A DNA stretch of 64,000 nt. Origin: Urophycis tenuis. Lineage: Eukaryota; Chordata; Actinopteri; Gadiformes; Phycidae. The stretch spans positions 5,403,569 to 5,467,568 of the forward strand of contig JAXIVH010000016.1 in the NCBI GenBank assembly GCA_036785325.1, in the 5' to 3' direction. This document shows, piece after piece, positions 33,663-44,294 of the stretch; the first letter of the stretch is position 1; each line of letters begins with the position of its first letter. A program made the position numbers and the translations under genes. The notes beneath the pieces are model-generated. The model had not been told where the DNA came from and made no database searches. It saw only the letters and a program-made list of their open reading frames with translations.

Positions 33663-35447
33663 ATGCCAGTAAACATGTCGCCGTGTAACTCAACTCTAGA
33701 AGAACAGCTCTCGTCCATCATGGACGTACTTGCGAAAGCGGCCGTGTCTGAAATCAGCGAACTGTTCTTGGAAGGATCGGCTACCCTTCGCTTACAAATA
33801 ACTCAGCCAGAAAGAAAACGAAGCGCTGAGGACGAGTATGAAGGTGATGAAAAGTGAGCTGTTTTCTCTGAGGATTCAAACCAGATCAAATGCATCCCGT
33901 GCGACCAGTCGTTTTGCCCTGGCTCGAGCCAACAGCTGGAAACCACGGACCAAACCACTGGGAAACGGTGAGACCCCACTGGAATAGATGGAGAACAGGA
34001 CAGTCAGGTGTTCAGGGGTCTTTAAGCATGCTCACTTTACTGTGGACTACTATATGAGTAGTGATAATAAAACAGTCATAACAATTATCATGATCAATAA
34101 TGAGCAATTAATAATTAATAATAACAGCAGTAGGCGACCTCACAATACATGCCTCATCATCTCTATAGACGATACACCCATTCCCTGCACTTTGAATGCT
34201 CTTGGTCAAGAATGTAATGTCATCTCAACTTCCTATCATCATGCTCAGACCTAAGCCCCCTAAATTATATTATATGATTATAGGATATGGCACAAGTGTT
34301 GTCTTTCCTGTTTAAAGGCCGCATTACAGTTATGTGATGCCAGAATTTACCAGACTGTTTTAGCTGTAGCATGTCTACCTTAACATGCCATTGTAACTTT
34401 CATTGACAAATGAAGTGTTTAACTAGTTGGGGAACTTACAAACAGCCATAGGTGAACAAATTCCACAATCAGTGAGCCTTGAATAGTTACTTGCAAAGTA
34501 CCTACTGTATCCTTATGTTCAAATTTTGTCAACTTAAATAACTATCTCTGTCTTTCTGTCTCTTCTCTGCAGAAGACTGTGAATACTCTGCAGAGCGCAG
34601 CACGCAGCACGGTGCCCCCTCGGGGAGTCAGCATGTGGACGTCCCTGGCTCCTCCCACATGTCCAGTCACAACGAGGAGCTGCGGATCCTGAGTGTCCAC
34701 GGACGAGGGGAGGGCCCACTGGACGGCCATGACACCCTCTTCACAGCGTCCGAACTGGAGGCCCTGAGCTCGCTGTCCCCGGACCACAGCATCACCCACG
34801 ACAGCCTCCTCAGCTTCAACAGCGGCCCCAGCGAGAGGGTCCCGGCACAGGGGATGCAGGACAGCAGGGGGGGTCCCGGTAGAGACGGCCAAGCAGAACG
34901 GCTGCAGCGCCTCCAGGCCGCCTCCCTGTCCCTGAAGCACGCCGCGCTGGAGGCCGATGACGCGGGGAGGCGCCCGGGCCACTTCGGGGCACAGTTCCCG
35001 CTGGAGCACAACCTGGCGTTCCCGCAGGGCGCCGCCCAGAGCCTGGACTGTGGCGAGCAGTTTGTCCCCTGCGAGGAGCAGACCGGGCGCCGGGCCGGCA
35101 CCAAGATGGCGACTCCCATCCCATGTACCGTATGCGGCAAGGTGGTGGCCGGCAAGCACTACCTTAATTCTCACATGCGCATGCACAATGAGGTGAAGCC
35201 CCACGGCTGCGTCCAGTGCGGGAAGCGCTTCAGGCGGAGCAACCACCTGACAGTCCACCTGAGGACTCACTCCGGGGTGAAGCCGTACGTGTGTGTCCAG
35301 TGTGGGAAGGGCTTCACGCAGAGCGGCAGCCTGAAGATCCACCTGAGGACTCACTCCGGGGAGAAGCCCTGTGTGTGTCTGCATTGCAACGCCAGCTTTG
35401 GCCACGACAGCAGTCTGAAACGCCACATGGTGAAGCACATAAACTAA
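33663..35447 (+). pseudogene. C2H2 zinc-finger gene, array copy 6, N-terminally broken
   Basis: Exon 1 (33663 onward) has a 2-nt deletion relative to the other copies (ACTCAGCCAG instead of ACTCAGAGCCAG), which shifts the frame and reaches a stop at 33857. Most of exon 2, all of exon 3 and the intron between them are deleted: the sequence jumps from ACCTAAGCCCCCT (about 34260) to intron-3 sequence (TTATAGGATATGGCA). In contrast, the finger exon (34573-35447) is fully open and has four intact fingers. These have helices GKHYLNSH, RRSNHLTVH, TQSGSLKIH and HDSSLKRH; the third is an extra 84-bp unit (about 35272-35355). A shorter product from another start is possible but unproven. Confidence 0.75.
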
Positions 35448-35559
35448 GGGGCGCTCTGATTGACAGCTCTCCCTTGTATTTGGTCATTGATTACCATAGG
35501 TTTTTTTTTAATCATGTTTAAAGACATTTTGCAACTTATTGACTTATTTTTCTTTTCAC

Positions 35560-35603
<44 letters not shown>

Positions 35604-35616
35604 GTACGACGATGTT

Positions 35617-35687
35617 GTTTTCTAGTAATTACGGTAACACGCCGGAAGAGGCCCCTGCAATTACGGTAACGTAACGGAAGAGGCTAT
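35617..35687 (+). promoter_or_regulatory. Doubled promoter block, zinc-finger copy 7
   Basis: TTTTCTAGTAATTACGGTAA with CACGCCGGAAGAGGCC is followed by CAATTACGGTAACGTAACGG with AAGAGGC. It is nearly the same as copy 6. A CA microsatellite lies directly upstream (about 35562-35600). Confidence 0.5.
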
Positions 35688-35777
35688 TGTGTATATTTCG
35701 TTCTGAGGTTAGTCACACATCCCAGGGTTCAGTTTGAGGTCAGTTTCTGTCACATCTCGCCGGTAGTCCAGTACAAC

Positions 35778-37524
35778 ATGCCAGTAAACATGTCGCCGTG
35801 CAACTCAACTCTAGAAGAACAGCTCTCGTCCATCATGGACGTACTTGCGAAAGCGGCCGTGTCTGAAATTAGCCAACTGTTCTCGGAAGGATCGGCTACC
35901 CTTCGCTTACAAATAACTCAGAGCCTGAAAGAAAACGAAGCGCTGAGGACGAGGATGAAGATGATGAGGAGTGAGCTGTTTTCTCTGAGGCTTCAAACCA
36001 GATCAAATGCATCCCGTGCGGCCAGTCGTTTTGCCCTGGCTCGAGCCAACAGCTGGAAACCACGGACCAAACCACTGGGAAACGGTGAGACCCCACTGGA
36101 ATAGATGGAGAACAGGACAGTCCAGGTGTTCAGGGGTCTTTAAGCATGCTCACTTTACTATGAATTACTATATGAGTAGTAATATGAAATAGTAATATTC
36201 ATTATCATGATCAATAATTAACAAGTAATCATGAATAACAGCAGCAGCAGGCTACCACACAGCACATACCTAATATAAATAGACAATAGGCTCATTCCTT
36301 GCACTTTGAATGCTCTTGGTCAAGGATGTAACGTATTCTTCATCATCTTCAGACCTAAGCCCCCTCAATGACCACAAAGTGGATGGAAATTCCCCTTCAT
36401 TTACACAATCCAAAAGTGAGGCTTCCTCTGTTACAACTCCAGCGGAGGTAAGAACAACACACACCCATAGAAAGCACACCTTTATGATTCAATGTGTCGT
36501 TAATGGGGATTGGCAACTTTTCTCTGCAAATTCAAGAATAGGTCTTGTGTGTGTTTCCCTCTTTATATGGAAAGTTGGAGACCCCAGACATCATTCTAAT
36601 CAAGGATGAAGATGATGTCAGTGGAGGTAGGCAAGGTAAGTAATACATGTACATGTCAGTAAGACTCGAATAGTTACTCCCAAAGACCATATTATATCCA
36701 TATGTTAAACAAATCCATATTAAATCCATATTAAAACAAGTACTTTATCTCTGTCTTTCTGTCTCTTCTCTGCAGAAGACTGTGAATACCCTGCAGAGCG
36801 CAGCACGCAGCACGGTGCCCCCTCGGGGAGTCAGCATGTGGACGTCCCTGGCTCCTCCCACATGTCCAGTCACAACGAGGAGCTGCGGATCCTGAGTGTC
36901 CACGGACGAGGGGAGGGCCCACTGGACGGCCATGACACCCTCTTCACAGCGTCCGAACTGGAGGCCCTGAGCTCACTGTCCCCGGACCACAGCATCACCC
37001 ACGACAGCCTCCTCAGCTTCAACAGCGGCCCCAGCGAGAGGGTCCCGGCACAGGGGATGCAGGACAGCAGGGGGGGTCCCGGTAGAGACGGCCAAGCAGA
37101 ACGGCTGCAGCGCCTCCAGGCCGCCTCCCTGTCCCTGAAGCCCGACAAGGGGAGGCGCCCGGGCCACTTTGGGGCGCAGTTCCCGCAGGGCGTGGCCAAG
37201 AGCCTGGACTGTGGCGAGCAGTTCTTCTACCAAGAGGGGCAGGCTGTGCACCGGGCCACCCACAAGGGGGCGGCAGCAATCCCTTGTGGCGTGTGCGGCA
37301 AGGTGCTGGTCAACAAGGCCAAGCTGAAGATGCACATGCGCATCCACAATGGGGTGAAGCCGTACGTGTGTGTCCAGTGCGGGAAGCGCTTCACGCAGAG
37401 CGGCAACCTGAAGATCCACCTGAGGACTCACTCTGGGGAGAAGCCCTGTGTGTGTCTGCATTGTAACGCCAGCTTCAGCGACCCCAGCAGTCTGAGACGC
37501 CACATGGTGAAGCACATAAACTAA
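35778..37524 (+). CDS. C2H2 zinc-finger protein, array copy 7
   Basis: The exons are 35778-36084, 36353-36447, about 36575-36635 and 36776-37524. The normal exon 3 acceptor (AAAGCAG before GAGACC) reads AAAGTTG here, so the AG is lost. The nearest AG is 3 nt upstream (36573-36574), and its use adds one codon in frame (403 aa). The exon 3 donor is a strong GTAAGT. Exon 4 is shorter in the linker (SLKPDKGRRPG). It has three fingers with helices NKAKLKMH, TQSGNLKIH and DPSSLRRH, plus a degenerate one (LDCGEQFFYQEG). The 5' flank resembles copy 6, whereas most of exon 1 resembles copies 1 and 8. Confidence 0.8.
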
Positions 37525-38380
37525 GGGGTGCTTTGACATGGAGCAACAGGGTGCTCTGATTGACAGCTCTCGTGTATTTGATCATTGATTGCCTTGGGGT
37601 TTTTTTTAAATCACGAGTAAAGACACTTTCCAACTTTTTTACTTTTGTTACTTTTCTTCATTTGTATTTGTATTTTTATAAATGCCTTTGTCATGAGGGC
37701 TACCATTGTTATCACAAATGACCCGCAACGTTCCCTTGTGGTACAGGCTATTGCATCGTAACTCCACATGTTACACAACTGTGCATTTCACAAGATCGAA
37801 TAAGACATAACCTCGTTTAAAACTAAAATATTATTAACGTAGCCGTGGAGACAGAGACCCTAGAAAACGGGATCAAAGAGAACCGTGAGGATCCAGAAAA
37901 GGAGTTGAAGGAGGGTCAGTATAACAAAGAAACAGGAGTAATAGCCGGCCAATGGAAGAGCAATGGCACTGACAGACCAAATTGGGGAGTCTTTTAAGAA
38001 GCTCACACAAAAAGCCAGTATTACGTTATATTGAAATTAGTCGTGGCCTGCTGCCTATATTGGCGGTACACACGCCCGTGCGTACACATCCAAACACGCA
38101 CACCTACAATGAAATAATGAATTTTATATATGTTTTCTGTAATTAGAAATGCAATATTTACATTCATCGCAGTTTGTTATATTTTAACGTTTTAGAGCCA
38201 ATCATAATGTAATACATGTTATGTTTAGTAGGCGTATGTGTGTTTTTACCTTTATATACAGTCTATGGTTTTTACGTGTTCGCAAATGTAGGCCTATAAT
38301 ATAACCTATAATACACTGTTAGCCCTAACTGGTCCAATTTTTTCAGACCACAAACATACATTCAGTTGTACAACAAAGTT
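37525..38380. other. 3' UTR of copy 7 and intergenic DNA
   Basis: AT-rich, with no gene or recognisable element. The copy 7 3' UTR occupies roughly the first 130 bp. Confidence 0.4.
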
Positions 38381-38417
38381 GTTTTCTAGTAATTACGGTA
38401 ACATACCGGAAGAGACC
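38381..38417 (+). promoter_or_regulatory. Conserved promoter block, zinc-finger copy 8
   Basis: A single module, TTTTCTAGTAATTACGGTAA with CATACCGGAAGAGACC, like copies 1 and 2. The ETS-like CCGGAAG is intact. Confidence 0.5.
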
Positions 38418-38508
38418 ATTGCCCGTATTCCGATCTGGGGTAAATCGACATCACAGGGTTCAGTTTGATGACAGTTTCGGTCAAATCTCGCCGGTAGTCT
38501 AGTAAAAT

Positions 38509-40889
38509 ATGCCAATAAACATGTCGCCGTGCGGCTCAACGTTGGAAGAACAGCTCTCGTCCATCATGGACGTACTTGCGAAAGCGGCCGTATCTGAAAT
38601 TAGCCAACTGTTCTCGGAAGGCTCGGCTACCCTTCGCTTACAAATAACTCAGAGCCTGAAAGAAAACGAAGCGCTGAGGACGAGGATGAAGGTGATGAGG
38701 AGTGAGCTGTTTTCTCTGAGGCTTCAAACCAGATCAAATGCATCCCGTGCGGCCAGTCGTTTTGCCCTGGCTCGAGCCAACAGCTGGAAACCACGGACCA
38801 AACCACTGGGAAACGGTGAGACCCCACTGGAATAGATGGAGAACAGGACAGTCCAGGTGTTCAGGGGTCTTTAAGCATGCTCACTTTACTATTGATTACT
38901 ATATGAGAGGTAATGAAAATGGTAATGTAATCATGGTTAATAATTAGCAATAAATAATGAATATATCAGAGCAGCAGACTACCTCTCAACACATGCCTAA
39001 ATAGACGATAGCTCATTGAATACTCTTGGTCAATAATGTAATGCATTTATCATCATCATCAACATCATCATCGTCATCAGGCCTAAAGCCCCTGAATGAT
39101 CACAAGGCGGATGGAAATTCCCCTTCTTTTACACCATCCAAAAGTGAGGCTTCCTCTGATACAACTCCAGTGGAGGTAAGCACAACACACATCCATAGAA
39201 AGCAAACCTTTATGATTCAATGTGTCGTTAATGGGGATTGACAATTTGTCTGTGCAAATGCAAGAATATGACTTGACTGTTAATATGGAAAGCAGGAGAC
39301 CCCAGACATCATTCTAATCAAGGATGAAGAGGATATCAGTGGAGGCAGGCCAGCAGGTTAGTAATACTGATTCAGTTTGTCGAGTAGTATCTGGCATGAC
39401 ATTGATAGTATGTTGATATTGTGATATGACACTAGAGAACGTAGACATCTTAGATTTTGGATATCGTAATATTGTGATATGGCACAAGTGTTTTCCTGGT
39501 TAGGGGCAGCATTACAGTGAAGTAATGTTATTTTGTGGATTTACCATACTGTTGTAGCTGTTCTTTTCTTACCCACTTGGTAATTATGTCCACATTAATG
39601 ATGTATTTGGCGAAAAATGGCGATAATTAGATTTAATCTGTCAGTCCTTATTGCTGGTTTACAAAATGTTCATATTGTAGGCTCAGCCTATATTTATTGA
39701 AATGTTTATCTTAATAAAATGAAAATTACTCTTACTAAATAACTGAATACTTTTAATTTGTCAAGTATTTAATTGACACAGGATTAGACACAAATAGGCT
39801 TTACGATGTGGTTATTTTTTGAAGACTTATTTATTTATTGAATTAACATATATATATAGAGAGAGAGACATTTAATAATTAGCCTTTCGCCTTTGACCCA
39901 GTTAGCAGTTTGCACCAAGGAAGAGATTGAGTGAATGTACCAACAATTAATTCAATCTATTATCAATCTATTCACAAAGAGAGGAGTGAAGTTGTTGTTA
40001 TATCTTTAAGTTAAACCAGGGGCACTCACTGGGTTAAACATTTGCTTTCTTTTGTCTTTCTGTTTCCCTCTCCGCTGAAGACTGTGATGACTCTTCAGAG
40101 CGCAGCACGCAGCACGGTGCCCCCTCGGGGAGTCAGCATGTGGACGTCCCTGGCTCCTCCCACATGTCCAGTCACAACGAGGAGCTGCGGATCCTGAGTG
40201 TCCACGGACGAGGGGAGGGCCCACTGGACGGCCATGACACCCTCTTCACGGCGTCCGAACTGGAGGCCCTGAGCTCGCTGTCCCCGGACCACAGCATCAC
40301 CCACGACAGCCTCCTCAGCTTCAACAGCGGCCCCAGCGAGAGGGTCCCGGCACAGGGGATGCAGGACAGCAGGGGGGGTCCCGGTAGAGACGGCCAAGCA
40401 GAACGGCTGCAGCGCCTCCAGGCCGCCTCCCTGTCCCTGAAGCACGCCGCGCTGGAGGCCGACGACACGGGGAGGCGCCCGGGCCACTTCGGGGCACAGT
40501 TCCCGCTGCAGCACAACCTGGCGTTCCCGCAGGGCGCGGCCAAGAGCCTGGACTGCAGCTTCTGCGGCGAGAGGTTCGTCAGCCGCGAGGAGCTTATCGT
40601 TCACCGGGCCGGCCACACGGGGGAGCCGCCCATCCCCTGCACTTTGTGCGGCAAGTCGTTCGCCAACAAGGCCACGCTCAACATCCACATGCGCATCCAC
40701 ACGGGCGAGAAGCCGTATGTGTGTGTCCAGTGCGGGAAGCGCTTCACGCAGAACGGCAGCCTGAAGATCCACCTGAGGACTCACTCCGGGGAGAAGCCCT
40801 ATGTGTGTCTGCACTGCACGGCCAGCTTCAACAACCCCAGCAACCTGCGGCGCCACATGGTCACTCACACAGGCAACACGGCGCAGTGA
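38509..40889 (+). CDS. C2H2 zinc-finger protein, array copy 8 (four intact fingers)
   Basis: The exons are 38509-38815, 39081-39175, 39296-39356 and 40081-40889, in phase (423 aa). The exon 4 acceptor differs: the usual GCAG before AAGACTG is GCTG, and the AG of GAAG three bases later restores an in-frame junction. It is the only copy whose first finger is complete (LDCSFCGERFVSREELIVH, then RAGH). It therefore has four fingers, with helices SREELIVH, NKATLNIH, TQNGSLKIH and NNPSNLRRH, joined by canonical TGEKP/SGEKP linkers. It may represent the ancestral state. The exon 2 and 3 junctions resemble copy 1. Confidence 0.88.
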
Positions 40890-40952
40890 CTCGATTGGCC
40901 GACACCTTTTTATTGTGTCTTTTATTCGACTTGGGGGGTTTTTTCACCACGG

Positions 40953-41617
40953 TTAAAGTGATGGTTCGGAGTAAAATTCACCCTGAGGTAATTTCCACCA
41001 ATAATCCAGCCAAATACCCCCTCAGATGCATTTTTAGCGACGGTCAATATTTATCAAGTTTAGGGGTATCAAAAGTCCTCTTCAAAACTCAGAAGTGTAA
41101 GGGAAGTAAGTGTAAGGAAAAAGTTAGTGAATTCAACACTCCATCGAAATGTATTGATAACTGGAATAATTGAATACTTGAAATTAGATGGAGTGTTGAA
41201 TTCACTAACTTTTTCCTTACACTTGTGAGTTTTGAAAAGGACTTTTACGAACTTATCCGGAAAGATGGAAGTGACTTCGACGCAGCGGTAGCCTTAGCAA
41301 CAGAGAGTTGAAGCTATCAGAGAAGTGTTCTTTTAAATAAACTCCTGGTGTACTTACAAACTTTAAAATGCCTCGTTTTGTGAGTACAGACCATATATGT
41401 ACTACTACAGAAGTTGGGTAACAATCCATGCATTATTAGTGGGGTAATTTACGAGATATACACATTGTACCGTTCACTCCAATACTAAGCCATTCGGCTG
41501 ATACCCCTAAACTTGATAAATATTGACCATAGCTAAAAATGCATCTGAGGGGGTATTTGGCTGGATTATTGGTGGAAATTACCTCAGGGTGAATTTTACT
41601 CCGAACCATCACTTTAA
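40953..41617. mobile_element. Foldback/MITE-like element downstream of copy 8
   Basis: The left end TTAAAGTGATGGTTCGGAGT and the right end ACTCCGAACCATCACTTTAA are inverted repeats continuing for about 110 bp (to ATACCCCTAAACTTGATAAA on the right). Nested inner arms at about 41064-41145 and 41188-41250 are also inverted (AAGTTAGTGAATTCAACACT against its complement). About 250 bp on the right is unpaired. Flanking TTAA or TA could be the target duplication. No transposase is encoded. It lies within about 65 bp of the stop codon, so it may be in the 3' UTR. Confidence 0.75.
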
Positions 41618-42990
41618 AGGTGCTTTTTTTTTGCAACTTTTATTTTTTCATGATTTTTCATTGTTTGGGTTTTCATTGTCTTTTTTTTAAATATAAATAC
41701 GTGTCACCATTACCTTTGTTAACATTAATTGGCTGCAATGTCAGTAGGGGAATAGCCAGGTAACCCCACATTATTCATGACTCTTCATTTCACTTGTTTT
41801 TTTTGGTTACTTTCTGTCTGCGGTCTCATTCCTACTGTACATTGTTTTTTCTAGTTCTTTGATATTGTATCACATTTGCAATTTCCTAATTCCAAAATGA
41901 TACTAATAAGGCTCCCATCAACAACTGATGGGACCCTTTTTATGACATTAACAGATCCTTACTTTCAACAAAGCTTGCGAAAGGAATATCCTCAGAATGT
42001 ATAGACTGTCGCTAGCCAATGCATGGAATGTATGCTAGCTAGCTAATGTTTTGAAAGGAATTTAGCTTAACATGTAGAGACTATACCACTAAATTGTGAT
42101 CAAGGCTGTTCACGGACCACCTCATGTGCAAACGCTAAAAGAACAGATGAATACTCATGCAGTGACCAAGCAAAGAGTGCCAGCTCCCCTTTATAGTCAA
42201 TAAGTTTGAAACAGTGGAAATATAAATTCAGCAATGCTGCTTATTCCCAGTGTGTTTATTAAGCAAACACAAATCAACACAAAACATCAATGGGAAACAT
42301 TACAACAACAAACCAGAACACTATATTTACTTCACAATATTGATAATGTGTTCATTTTCAATTTTTTGTACTGTCATTTTGAGCATATTTGAATTTTGAA
42401 TATTGGATGTGTGTCCCCCCCAATATGCATTCTGATTAAGGCGCTGTTTCAGTGTGTAGATCTCAGTCATGTTGATGCAGTTTGCGGTCCTACCTCTAGA
42501 GTGCAGCATTTTTCTGAATGGACACCATTTGGGGGAAATTCCTCGCATTGTTCTTCCTTCTATCCTTCCTCTCACGATAGGCTATTGTTTGCTTCACGAA
42601 AGTTAAACAAAAGGACAATTAACTTATCATGGTCACTTCGAGTGTGAATTATATCAGGATTGATACGATATATATAACTTCTATTAAAATGTTATATGCA
42701 ATGCCCGACACATCGCATTAATTGTATTAATGGCATGCAGTCGCCAGAGCTTTTGTTGGATTGTAATCGTGATAGGTTGTTGCATTCGTGAAGGGAAGAC
42801 TCGTGTAGCCGTATATGTGTTGTTAGATGTATTGTTATGTTTGTTAGGTTTGATACTAAGAATCTCGTGTAAACGTTTCTTTCAGTTAACTATAAAAATT
42901 AATTGTATATTAGGCGGCTCACCTCGTGGATTGATCGCAACTAGTGACACACCTGTACAAGAGGGGGAATTCTGCTGGCGCCGTCATTAC
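41618..42990. other. AT-rich intergenic DNA between the array and ctnnd1
   Basis: No gene or recognisable repeat is seen. Base composition changes from AT-rich here to CpG-richer after about 42950, where the catenin gene probably begins. Confidence 0.4.
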
Positions 42991-43154
42991 GGTAAAGGCT
43001 GCCCTGACCCCGCCCTCTCTTTAAGAGACGCCTCGATGCTGTCGCCTCGTCTGTAGCGAGGCGGACCGACAACCAGGACCAGGACAAACACAGGGGAAAC
43101 ATTGAAAGGATTACGTTTGGAAAAAAAAACAGGACTGGGATAGGCCACACATCG
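42990..43154 (+). other. ctnnd1: Candidate non-coding first exon of ctnnd1
   Basis: A CpG-bearing stretch (GCGCCGTCATTACGG, CCCCGCCCTC, GTCTGTAGCGAGGCGG) leads to a strong donor, ACACATCG|GTAAGT, at 43155. It has no long ORF and is followed by further GC-rich DNA. It fits a 5' UTR exon and promoter, in the same direction as ctnnd1 and 8.3 kb before its first coding exon. The start position is approximate, and linkage to ctnnd1 is inferred. Confidence 0.4.
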
Positions 43155-44225
43155 GTAAGTAAAAACGTGTTTTGGGTGAGAGTTTAGGCAGCTCGTATAC
43201 GTTTTGGTGGTTAAAGTAGCGCACTGCAACGCTGGCGAGGAGTGGTCCACAGCACGACTTTCTGTGCTAACACCACGAGCTAAAGAGTTAGCCTGGAGAC
43301 AGACACGTTACGCTCCGAGTTGAGGCTGTCGATGGTCTGCGGTTACGTGAGCAGACAATGAAATATATTTCACTTGAAACGAGTGGGGAATGTGCCCGCA
43401 TTCAAGGCACATCGTAGCTCGTAGGACATTGGACGTAAAGGCGTGGAAATCTAGGCCAGCGTATTGTTGGCCAGACGAAGGCAGCGGTGCCGTCTGGTAT
43501 CGGGCTGACCCTGCAGGGTCCGGTCGGCTAGCGGTGTGTGTCCGTGCTGCTACCAGCCCCGCGGGACCGCGGAGGACACGGATAACACGCAGGGTTTGTG
43601 GGTCACGCCAGGGGATGCTGATGGTAGGAAGGAGCCCGGGTGTCGTAGCGGGGCTTTGCTGTGGAACAGGTTGCGTGGAGCTCGGTCGGTGTCGTGGATT
43701 CAGTCCACCCACCAGTCTTTTGTTCACCAGTGTGTCAGTATGTTGTGGCTGCAGCAGTGGGACCCAGACCAGTGGGTTAGAGGCTCCTTGTTTGTGGCCC
43801 AGGTTGTTTATATGTATACTGTATGTCGGCTGCTACCTAAAGCCTGCCTCATCGATTAGTAAAAACCAGAGTCGGCAAACAGCCCAACGTTATCTATTGT
43901 TATTTTTCGACTTTGTAGTGTTGTACTTTATCTAAAGAAAGTCAATTACATTACATTTATGATGTGATCTACTGTGTGTTGTTGTTGGGGGGGGGGGGTA
44001 CTATTTTTGCCACTATGTCCCCATGGAAAAATAAAAGAATTAAACAAAACATAATAAATAATTCTTATAACTTCCAAGATCTCGTCTAACGGGGTTATGC
44101 CAGAACTGCTAAGAATAACGAATGTTTTCCAGAACTCATCCAAACACAAGCCATATTGATATATGGCTTGTTATATGACTGTTAGCTTCAACCTCATTAA
44201 TTTGAGCTTTGTCCGACATTTTCAG

Positions 44226-44294
44226 GTTCAATTCTGTTGTGATTCACAAGAAAGACTGAACGGAAGGAAAACATCCGAGTGATACTTATCAAAG
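44226..44294 (+). other. ctnnd1: Candidate second non-coding exon of ctnnd1
   Basis: The 69-bp segment is bounded by an acceptor CGACATTTTCAG and a donor AAAG|GTAAGA. It has no long ORF. It lies between the candidate first exon and the coding start. Assignment is by splice signals only. Confidence 0.35.

Noticed and set aside
43390..43935. 181-codon ORF near the ctnnd1 promoter
   Set aside because: GC-rich 5' intron sequence with no domain or splice support.
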